64,000 bases of DNA from Pseudomonadaceae bacterium SI-3 (lineage in GTDB: Bacteria > Pseudomonadota > Gammaproteobacteria > Pseudomonadales > Pseudomonadaceae). This document shows, piece after piece, positions 57,931 to 64,000 of the stretch (positions are counted from its first letter, which is position 1; each line of letters begins with the position of its first letter). The stretch is from positions 1,550,001-1,614,000 of the forward strand of contig CP026511.1 in assembly GCA_004010935.1 (NCBI GenBank), read 5' to 3'. The translations under genes and the position numbers were made by a program. The notes beneath the pieces are model-generated. The model saw nothing but the letters and a program-made list of their open reading frames with translations. It was not told where the DNA came from and ran no database searches.

Positions 57931-59155
57931 GGGCAGTTCTCCGAAGCGCAACGATCGCAGCCGGCGCTTGGGTCGCGTATTTAGCCCAGTCGGCCATCAG
58001 GGCTCGGCGCTTCTCAAAGATGTCCCCTCGCCAGTAGGCTGCTTCAGCTCCTTCTGCAATTTTGTGTGCAAGTGCCATCTCGCAAACTTCGCGCGGGTAC
58101 TGGGTGCGCTCGGCTGCCCAGTCGCGGAAGGTGCTGCGGAATCCATGCATAGTTAGATTGCCGCGTCCCATCCGGCGCAGTCCCATCAACATCGCCAAAT
58201 TAGAGAGGGGACGCCCTTGCCTTGCGCCAGGGAACAGATAGGGACTGTTGTCGATGCGAGGTAAGCCTTCAAGCACCTTTTGGGCAGCACCGGACAGCGG
58301 GACGCGGTGATCTTTGCCTGCCTTCATTCGAGCTGCAGGAATCGTCCAAGTATGCGATTCCATGTCAACTTCATCCCAAGTCGCGCCCAATACCTCAGAT
58401 GTACGGCAAGCAGTCAGGATCGTCAGCCGTATGGCGGCATAGCTTAGAGCCTCGTGCTTGGCTAGCTCTTCCATGAAGGCCGGAAGTTCCGGCCAGGGTA
58501 GGGCGGTGTGATGCTCGACGGCGCGCACCTTAGCCCGTTTCGGCAGTAGTTTGTCTAAGTGTCCGCGCCAGCGTGCCGGGTTTTCTCCGTCGCGCAGGCC
58601 TCGCGCCTTGGCTGCATCAAGGACCAATTCGATACGGTTTCGCACCCTGCTGGCCGTTTCCGTCTTGGTGTTCCAGATCGGTTGCAGGATCTCCAGCACG
58701 TGCGTAGTTGCGACTTCAGACACAGGCAGGTGGCCGATGATCGGCTCGGCATACGTCGCGAGTGTGTTTCCCCACTGCTGGGCGTGCTTTGCGTTTTTCC
58801 ATCCAGTACGGTGCGCGGCTATGTAGTCGGAAGCCGCTTTCTTGAAGGTAATGGCTTTGGCGGCAGCGGCCCGCTCGTTCGCTCGCAAGGCTTCACGGCC
58901 GGCATCCCGTGCCGCCATAGGGTCCGTACCCGTGGTCAGCAGTTTGCGCTGGTCGGCAGCTGCCAGGCGGGCGGCCTTCAATCCCACATCAGGAAAGCTG
59001 CCCAATCCCATTTCTCGGCGCTTGCCGTTGAGCTGGTAGCGCAATACCCACGACTTTCGCCCGGTGGCTTTCACGACGAGGCGCAGGCCGTCGCCATCTT
59101 CATAAGTTCCTGGTTCGGCCAGGTTCTCGACTTGCTTGGGGTTCAGCTTGCCCAT
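57923..59155 (-). CDS. P4-type tyrosine integrase
   Basis: A 410-residue site-specific recombinase. The N-terminal DUF4102-like arm-binding part reads MGKLNPKQVENLAEPG...GDGLRLVVKATGRKSWVLRYQLNGKRREMGLG. The catalytic residues are Arg251 (LTACRTSEVLG), His337 and Arg340 (HGFRSTF), His364 (ALAHKI) and Tyr374 (AAYWRGDIFEKRR). The start at 59155 is backed by AGGGAG about 12 bases upstream; the frame stays open to 59266 because it reads WGNKWGN through the arm repeat. It sits next to attR, at the end far from tRNA-Ser. Confidence 0.94.
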   Translation of the reverse strand: MGKLNPKQVENLAEPGTYEDGDGLRLVVKATGRKSWVLRYQLNGKRREMGLGSFPDVGLKAARLAAADQRKLLTTGTDPMAARDAGREALRANERAAAAKAITFKKAASDYIAAHRTGWKNAKHAQQWGNTLATYAEPIIGHLPVSEVATTHVLEILQPIWNTKTETASRVRNRIELVLDAAKARGLRDGENPARWRGHLDKLLPKRAKVRAVEHHTALPWPELPAFMEELAKHEALSYAAIRLTILTACRTSEVLGATWDEVDMESHTWTIPAARMKAGKDHRVPLSGAAQKVLEGLPRIDNSPYLFPGARQGRPLSNLAMLMGLRRMGRGNLTMHGFRSTFRDWAAERTQYPREVCEMALAHKIAEGAEAAYWRGDIFEKRRALMADWAKYATQAPAAIVALRRTAHD

Positions 59156-59179
59156 GCTGTGTTCCATCTCCCTAATCGC

Positions 59180-59200
59180 GTTCCCCCACTTGTTCCCCCA
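59180..59200 (+). repeat. Candidate integrase arm site, right
   Basis: Two GTTCCCCCA blocks 12 bases apart, 120 bases inside attR and upstream of the integrase start; the same motif lies at the left end (31469-31490). Confidence 0.55.
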
Positions 59201-59320
59201 CTGAACTGTGGAAAGGAGCGAGACGGGACGTACATTCACGGACGGATAATAGGCTGGAAGCCCCATAAAATCTAGAGATTCAGGACTCGGGCGAAATCGG
59301 ACGGACTATGGATAGGCGGA

Positions 59321-59334
59321 CTATCTCTCCGCCA
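59321..59334 (+). repeat. Right attachment repeat (attR)
   Basis: CTATCTCTCCGCCA, identical to the 3' end of tRNA-Ser at 31401-31414. Confidence 0.85.
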
Positions 59335-59340
59335 CTATCA

Positions 59341-59377
59341 AAAAAGCCCTGTAATTCAATGAGTTACGGGGCTTTTT
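59341..59377 (+). terminator. Hairpin after attR, displaced tRNA terminator
   Basis: AGCCCTGTAA pairs with TTACGGGGCT around a 9-base loop, followed by five T residues. The 3' flank (CGGGGCTTTTTC then TTTCTGG) resembles that after tRNA-Ser. Confidence 0.75.
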
Positions 59378-59426
59378 CTTTTCTGGTTCTACTACTCGTT
59401 TCTACTACTCACATGGAGGTGAAGGG

Positions 59427-59876
59427 ATGAGCTACATCCAGGACATTAAGAGCCTTGAGCATCAACATTACCTGCTAGCAGGCTTGTTCTTTGCTGCAAC
59501 TCTTGCACCCGGCTTCCTCATAATTTTCCATTTCAAGCCAGAGCTGGTCGAAAAATACGATTTCTTCAAGCTTCTGCTGTTTTCGATGTCTTTTACCGTT
59601 CCGTACCTTCTGATCCATGCGTCACAAATGGCTGCTTCTGGGGTCTTTGCGGGACTTGGAGAAAGGGATCTCAAGGCGGGGCTTGGTATGGCCTGCTTTG
59701 CCTCGTCGCATGTTCTCTTAGTAGCGCTACTACTAACTTATTTTTTTGGCCATTCTTTCAAGATGTTCCTAATCAACATTGCGGTGCTAACACCCGTGTC
59801 CTTTGTGCTCTTTTGGTTATCCGCTCGCACAGAGCGAAAAAAGAAAGCCAATCTGGCAGATGCCGACGTGGGTTGA
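59427..59876 (+). CDS. Small four-helix membrane protein, unknown
   Basis: A 149-residue protein with a good ribosome-binding site (GGAGGTGAAGGG). About four membrane segments: LAGLFFAATLAPGFLIIF, LLLFSMSFTVPYLLIHAS, FASSHVLLVALLLTYFFG and MFLINIAVLTPVSFVLFWL, with a Lys/Arg-rich C-terminal end. Not recognised. It lies just outside attR. Confidence 0.65.
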   Translation: MSYIQDIKSLEHQHYLLAGLFFAATLAPGFLIIFHFKPELVEKYDFFKLLLFSMSFTVPYLLIHASQMAASGVFAGLGERDLKAGLGMACFASSHVLLVALLLTYFFGHSFKMFLINIAVLTPVSFVLFWLSARTERKKKANLADADVG

Positions 59877-59997
59877 GCCGGTCCTGCTTTATGGCTAGCT
59901 GGCTACATCGTGAGGGGCGGAGCAATCTGCCCCTTTTCTTTGCGTGTAAACAAATCACCCGACAGCCTGCATTGAGCGTAAGGGTGTCTCGCTTATA

Positions 59998-60013
59998 CTG
60001 TACGCATATACAG
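59998..60013 (+). promoter_or_regulatory. lexA box: LexA (SOS) box
   Basis: CTGTACGCATATACAG has the full CTG-N10-CAG LexA pattern with an AT-rich core. It lies 15 bases before the downstream ATG and overlaps the likely promoter, so the next gene should be DNA-damage-inducible. Confidence 0.85.
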
Positions 60014-60027
60014 TGTAGGTGGCAGTC

Positions 60028-60324
60028 ATGCGGGACGACGATTTAGAAGAGCTGGCGTTGCTACTCGGCTCACCCTCAGAGGCACAGATGTGGAAGCAGC
60101 ACAGCCGACTAGTCGAAGCCGAGCTTTGCATCGTGCAAACGGAGTTGAGCAAGGCCCGCCGTGACCTTAAACAGCTTGCAGACTTGTACCAGGGGGTAGC
60201 GGATGAGCTTGCACGGCTGAAGGTTGCGCATGAGGCGTTAGGCCGGGAGAAGAACCGGGTTTACGTGGAATACGTGGCTCTGAGCAATAGAGTTAATTTT
60301 TCCGCTACGGGACACGCTCAGTAG
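60028..60324 (+). CDS. SOS-controlled coiled-coil protein
   Basis: A 98-residue acidic coiled-coil protein (MRDDDLEELALLLGSPSEAQMWKQHSRLVEAELCIVQTELSKARRDLKQLADLYQ...). ATG 60028 has AGGTGG upstream; a GTG at 60019 is in frame. The heptads run from about residue 25 to 80. Its control by a LexA box (59998-60013) is the only functional clue. Confidence 0.72.
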   Translation: MRDDDLEELALLLGSPSEAQMWKQHSRLVEAELCIVQTELSKARRDLKQLADLYQGVADELARLKVAHEALGREKNRVYVEYVALSNRVNFSATGHAQ

Positions 60325-60401
60325 CATCGATGGCTTTCCGACTGTATCCCATGATGTCTTTTTGATACTAAAATGCCTGGGGCAACCAACGGAATGAAAC
60401 G

Positions 60402-61409
60402 ATGAGTCTAGGCAGTGAGCAGTTAACGATCCTAAACCGTGTAGGGATACTTTTTCTAGCTTCTCTAAAAAAGCAGGCAGGAGTAGTTTCCTATTTAATA
60501 GTATTGCTGACACTCTCCGGATTAATAGCAAGTTACTCGAATCATTTTTTGGGAGTCGTAGTAGCTGTAGCTGGGATTTACTTTCTTCTCACCTACAAGT
60601 CTCAAAAGAAGTCGCTGCGTAGGCTTTCTCTATTCGCCAACATTCTGGGCTCGAATACGGAGTATCCTGAATTTAGATTTAGGTGGTATGACCCTGCCTT
60701 GTATTCTGTTCCCGATTACATCGAAAAGAAAGAGATGATAATTTGGAGACTATTGGTGCTTTGCGGGCTTGAAGTGATCTATGAGTATCAATCTGTCTTA
60801 GGCCGAAAGAAGTTGCAAGCGGTCCAAAAGGATGACTATGGCTATGTAGTAAACAAGAAGTGGAATAAAGAGAAAGACTACTTCATAAAGCAAGTGATAC
60901 TTCACGAGTTTATGGAGCATGGGGGATCATTTCAGACAGACCTTGAAACATCTCGGGCGTATGCAAAGCTTCTCAGTGGCGCGAGTGGAATCATCGACGA
61001 ATGGCTGCTATGGATAGACAGCATTGCTGATGAATGGCGGGACGAAGAGCAGCCGTGCTTTGACTCTTCTATGTCTGGTCATGATTATGAGAGGTATCTG
61101 GCCGAGTTAATGACGAAACTGGGGTGGGACGCACAAGTCACGCCTGGGTCTGGTGACCATGGTGCTGATATCATTGCAACCAGAGGAAACAGGCGGCTAG
61201 CCATACAGTGCAAGTTGTACTCAAATGCAGTGGGAAACAAAAGCGTACAGGAAGCGTATTCTGCTAAAGGTTATTACGATTGTACCGACGCTTGCGTAAT
61301 AACAAATTCAGTATTTACACCCGCTGCGAAACAGGCGGCAGGCAAGCTAAATATTACGTTGCTGCATCATGATGATTTGGAGCCGTACTTGGCGGCAATG
61401 TCTAGCTAG
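60402..61409 (+). CDS. Membrane-anchored Mrr-like restriction endonuclease
   Basis: A 335-residue protein. Two N-terminal membrane helices (about residues 28-66, VVSYLIVLLTLSGLIAS and FLGVVVAVAGIYFLLTY) precede a middle region of unknown fold and a C-terminal PD-(D/E)XK Mrr_cat domain: GHDYERYLAELMTKLGWDAQVTPGSGDHGADIIA (Asp256) and LAIQCKLY (Gln269, Lys271), then ACVITNSVFTPAAKQAAGKLN. The membrane anchor is notable, since classic Mrr is soluble and cuts methylated DNA. GC content is lower than in its neighbours, judging by eye. Confidence 0.8.
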   Translation: MSLGSEQLTILNRVGILFLASLKKQAGVVSYLIVLLTLSGLIASYSNHFLGVVVAVAGIYFLLTYKSQKKSLRRLSLFANILGSNTEYPEFRFRWYDPALYSVPDYIEKKEMIIWRLLVLCGLEVIYEYQSVLGRKKLQAVQKDDYGYVVNKKWNKEKDYFIKQVILHEFMEHGGSFQTDLETSRAYAKLLSGASGIIDEWLLWIDSIADEWRDEEQPCFDSSMSGHDYERYLAELMTKLGWDAQVTPGSGDHGADIIATRGNRRLAIQCKLYSNAVGNKSVQEAYSAKGYYDCTDACVITNSVFTPAAKQAAGKLNITLLHHDDLEPYLAAMSS

Positions 61410-61753
61410 CATTATAAAAACTCACCGAACCAATCCGCCGTCAGGACAGCACTACTCTTGCCTAATATGCAGCGCTTCCATTCCTGAGAATATGGCGAGG
61501 CTGGAGACCTTTTAAGCTGCCCCAGAATGCCGGGCAAATATCACCGCCAAACGGTAGAAATATCTACTGCTAGGCGTGCTGTAAGGCTGCTCATTGGCGT
61601 GCCTGTGGGGGAGTGCGGACATCATAGAGAACGTCGTTCTATGGTGCTGTTTGACCACTCTTATAGGGCTTTTCGGCTGCGTTTGAGGGGTGTTTGGCAG
61701 GCATAAAGAAGCCCCACCATGACGGCAGGGCTTTTGTGTGGCTGAGCTTGGGT
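61410..61753. other. Intergenic region with terminator of the resolvase gene
   Basis: 344 bases with no gene supported. A hairpin at 61706-61736 (AAGCCC...GGGCTT, with T residues on the minus strand) would end the minus-strand resolvase transcript. Confidence 0.5.
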
Positions 61754-62296
61754 TTACATCGTTGCTTTGACCCGCTGCACAGTGCTGATACCGACACCAA
61801 GTGACTCTGCTGCCCTACGGATCGACAGACCGCTATCAAGTGCTGCCTTGATCGAATCGGCATCTACCCTTGGCTTGCCACCTTTGTATTTGCCTGCGGC
61901 CTTGGCTACCTGAATGCCTTCCCGCTGGCGTTCAAGCATCATCGACCTTTCAAACTGGTACACCGCACCAAGCATAGAAAGCATCAGGTCTTGCATGGGT
62001 GACTGCTCACCTGTGAAGCTCAAACCTTCTTTGTTGAATCGAACCGCTACGCCTTTATTGTTGAACATCTTCACCAGGGCGAGGAGATCTTCAAGGTTAC
62101 GGGCCATGCGGCTGATGTCGTGGACAACTACCGTGTCACCTTCCCGAACGTATTCGATGAGAGCTTGCAGAGCGGGGCGGTTGGAGTCCTTACCGCTGCA
62201 CTTGTCCTTGAACTCTTTGTCGAGCTGAAGACCATCAAGCTGACGCTCTGTGTTCTGGTCCACCGTGCTGACTCGAACATATCCGACTGTAGCCAT
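61754..62296 (-). CDS. Serine recombinase (resolvase/invertase family)
   Basis: A 180-residue small serine recombinase. Start MATVGYVRVS with catalytic Ser10 in VRVSTVDQN; then HDISRMARNLEDLLALV, the long E helix (MLSMLGAVYQFERSMMLERQREGI) and a C-terminal HTH (SGLSIRRAAESLGVGISTVQRV). A start 24 bases upstream (MNTARGNIM) is also in frame. It may act on a nearby resolution site; none was recognised. Confidence 0.92.
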   Translation of the reverse strand: MATVGYVRVSTVDQNTERQLDGLQLDKEFKDKCSGKDSNRPALQALIEYVREGDTVVVHDISRMARNLEDLLALVKMFNNKGVAVRFNKEGLSFTGEQSPMQDLMLSMLGAVYQFERSMMLERQREGIQVAKAAGKYKGGKPRVDADSIKAALDSGLSIRRAAESLGVGISTVQRVKATM

Positions 62297-62547
62297 GATG
62301 TTGCCCCTTGCTGTGTTCATCTACGTCTTAGATGTTTGCAGTGTAGAGGCAAAAGCCAATGAACACAACCTATTTGAATACACATATAGCAGGCGAGACG
62401 GGATTGGCTGTGTTCAGCAATTCGTGTTCAGCAGCCTATGGTCTGTTGGGTACACGCTAACGGCCTGCCTTCGCTTGTCGGTTTGCAAGGGATTCTGTCC
62501 TGTACCATGATGGCTATCTGCAATCTCATCCAAGGAAGGGCAATGTC

Positions 62548-63477
62548 ATGAAGAAATTTCCACTGCTTTTAGGTCCTGCGTCTTTATTCTTCATCACGGT
62601 GGTCGCTAGCGCCCAGTCCAAAACATCGGAGCCGTACGTTCCAGACGAAACATGTAAGACGAGCATGCAAACGCTGACTAATAACGTATCTAATGAAGAA
62701 AAAGCTGACATTGAGCGAATGGTGACTTCAGGAGGCATTTACAGTGTTTTCCGCTTAATCCTAGGAAGAGACAGCTTGCTTGCTGATTTCCGGCAGGAAC
62801 TGGGAGATTCAGAGTTCAACAGGATAGCGTTGGAGACTCATGACGCCTTAGACGTCGAGCAAAAGAGGTATTGGAGTGCCTATGTTGACTACAAGGAAGC
62901 GCTTGATCGAGATTTAAGAAAGAAGTATCTATCGAAAGAATATGTTTATCAGCAAGAAGTCCGGAGCCTCATAACTTGCGGGCTGAAAGCCGTGTACCTT
63001 GATCCTGATCCCGACGCAGCAACCTTTAGGGGGCTTGCAAGCTCGTCATACCGGTCTGGCCGCTTTGGTCACTTTCGCACAGCTATCAACACTTGTACTG
63101 TCGCGAAGTCTGTAGGGACTGGAAGTCAATATTTAGAGCCAGAGCGATGGCAGGGAAGCCAGTTTGTAGTATTGGATGTCTCGTTCAAGAACGAGGATAC
63201 CGAGGGTAGGTTGCCCTTTGAGGGCGCGCTAGTGATAAAGCAAACAGACGGAAAGAAGCTTCGCTATGACAGCTCGGAAACGATCATGGCTGAAGGCTAC
63301 GGTATTGGGTTCAAGTCGGTGAACCCGTTTATCACGATGCCGACCAAGCTCGTTTTCCGCATCCCTGATGACATTACTGGGGAGGTGCTTTGGGAACCGG
63401 GAAGAAACCCAGACGGTAAAAAGCTCTGGTGCACATTCCTGAATAATGGCTCACCTGTTGGCAGTAAAGCCCGTTAA
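62548..63477 (+). CDS. Secreted protein of unknown function
   Basis: A 309-residue protein with a clear signal peptide (MKKFPLLLGPASLFFITVVASA, cut before Q). The mature part is not recognised: a helical region to about residue 150, then a beta-rich end (GRFGHFRTAINTCTVAKSVGTGSQYLEPERWQGSQFVVLDVSFKNEDTEGRLPFEGALVIKQTDG), reminiscent of DUF4352-type immunoglobulin-like folds. The ribosome-binding site GGAAGG is good. It overlaps the next, convergent gene by 27 bases. Confidence 0.7.
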   Translation: MKKFPLLLGPASLFFITVVASAQSKTSEPYVPDETCKTSMQTLTNNVSNEEKADIERMVTSGGIYSVFRLILGRDSLLADFRQELGDSEFNRIALETHDALDVEQKRYWSAYVDYKEALDRDLRKKYLSKEYVYQQEVRSLITCGLKAVYLDPDPDAATFRGLASSSYRSGRFGHFRTAINTCTVAKSVGTGSQYLEPERWQGSQFVVLDVSFKNEDTEGRLPFEGALVIKQTDGKKLRYDSSETIMAEGYGIGFKSVNPFITMPTKLVFRIPDDITGEVLWEPGRNPDGKKLWCTFLNNGSPVGSKAR

Positions 63478-63777
63478 CGAAGCATGCGCATAGGTTGCGG
63501 CATGCAGATCGAGAAAGCTGGCAAAGCTATTCGGGTCGGTATGGCCACCGACAATCGTAGACCCTATCGTCAGTGACTCATTAACCCAAAGGCACGCGTG
63601 AGCCTTCAGTAGCTCGCACAGGCTGACGCTCGATAGTGATACGTCGCTTTGTATCAGTACGTTGATTCGTTCGCCTGGAAGCTGTTGCACGACTGAGCGC
63701 TTAGGGCTGAATACGGATTGTATTGCCTCGCTCGTTTCTGGCGTCGGTTGCAAGACCAGCCAATAGTAATGACTCAT
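63451..63777 (-). CDS. Hypothetical protein, small
   Basis: A 108-residue protein (MSHYYWLVLQPTPETSEAIQSVFSPKRSVVQQLPGERINVLIQSDVSLSS...), unrecognised. It overlaps the upstream gene by 4 bases (ATGA) and so forms a two-gene operon with it. The composition looks coding, but no motif is visible. Confidence 0.6.
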   Translation of the reverse strand: MSHYYWLVLQPTPETSEAIQSVFSPKRSVVQQLPGERINVLIQSDVSLSSVSLCELLKAHACLWVNESLTIGSTIVGGHTDPNSFASFLDLHAATYAHASLTGFTANR

Positions 63778-63977
63778 AGATGACCCCTCGCACTCAACTG
63801 TTTAAGTGCAGTCACCTGCCGGGCGTTGTCATCAACCTTTGATTCGATATGACCGATACGATTCTCAAGGTACAAAAGCGTCTGACCTTGAATGCTTGGT
63901 GGTGTTGTTGGTTGCAAGTGAATGGCGATGTAGGCCAGACACACGAGTTGAAGTGTCAAGACTGTTGTTCTGTACAA
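63774..63977 (-). CDS. Small membrane-anchored coiled-coil protein
   Basis: A 67-residue frame starting with TTG, with AGAGGA at a 9-base distance. One N-terminal membrane helix (TTVLTLQLVCLAYIAIHL) and a short coiled coil (LYLENRIGHIESKVDDNARQVTALKQL). Unrecognised; coupled to the downstream gene. Confidence 0.55.
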   Translation of the reverse strand: MYRTTVLTLQLVCLAYIAIHLQPTTPPSIQGQTLLYLENRIGHIESKVDDNARQVTALKQLSARGHL

Positions 63978-64000
63978 TTTTTATATCCTCTTCTTGTTAT

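Noticed and set aside
59156..59266. Longer integrase start reading through the GTTCCCCC arm motif (WGNKWGN)
   Set aside because: The conserved integrase start is MGKLNPKQ with a Shine-Dalgarno site; the upstream reading comes from the repeat.

Overview
The window is about 64 kb of high-GC gammaproteobacterial chromosome. Gene content, gene order and protein sequences (OprL/Pal, OprD-type porin, AspRS, tol-pal, PA1006-like TusA protein) point to the Pseudomonas family, probably the P. stutzeri/Stutzerimonas group; the genus is inferred from recall of homologues, not from a search.

Bases 1-31,414 are conserved core genome. In order: the end of a YihY/BrkB membrane protein; a TlpA-like lipoprotein; a minus-strand block of proS, a lipoprotein and a lytic transglycosylase; an OprD-family porin; HIT protein and slyX; a membrane-anchored cold-shock-domain protein; Dps; aspS; yebC; ruvCAB; ybgC-tolQRAB-pal-cpoB; queE-queC; tRNA-Lys; a CoA-transferase; nadA; BepA-like protease; a TusA-family protein; PerM-like permease; gcvR-bcp; dapA-bamC; a long-form purC; and tRNA-Ser(CGA).

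Bases 31,415-59,334 form a genomic island of about 27.9 kb inserted at the 3' end of tRNA-Ser. A 14-bp duplication of the tRNA end (31,401-31,414 and 59,321-59,334) brackets it and a P4-type tyrosine integrase lies at the right end. Both ends carry the same doubled GTTCCCCC motif, a candidate pair of integrase arm sites. From the left the island holds: an IS2-like element disrupted by a second IS3-family element (both target duplications are visible); a small coiled-coil membrane protein; an ADP-ribosylglycohydrolase and a divergent M15-peptidase-like protein; then a 17-kb plus-strand defence block. That block is a type I restriction-modification operon (hsdR, HNH gene, hsdM, RhuM-Fic, hsdS), a PD-(D/E)XK nuclease with a PUA/EVE-like tail, and a complete type I Zorya system (zorA, zorB, zorC, zorD) with one- to four-base gene overlaps. 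The ZorC here is unusual: it has a long linker, nine copies of GGCAAC, and two winged-helix-like repeats at its C terminus. To the right are decayed SOS genes (SRAP/YedK and UmuC fragments), an iteron-like repeat cluster, and a small minus-strand replication/regulation module (AlpA, small protein, primase-like fragment, winged-helix Rep-like protein) followed by the integrase and its partner gene.

Bases 59,335-64,000 remain accessory although they lie outside the attR repeat: a small membrane protein, a LexA-box-controlled coiled-coil protein, a membrane-anchored Mrr-type nuclease, a serine recombinase and secreted or unknown proteins. This suggests a second element, or an older one, next to the first. 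The main interest is the layered defence locus: type I RM, a modified-base-type nuclease candidate, Fic, Zorya and Mrr.
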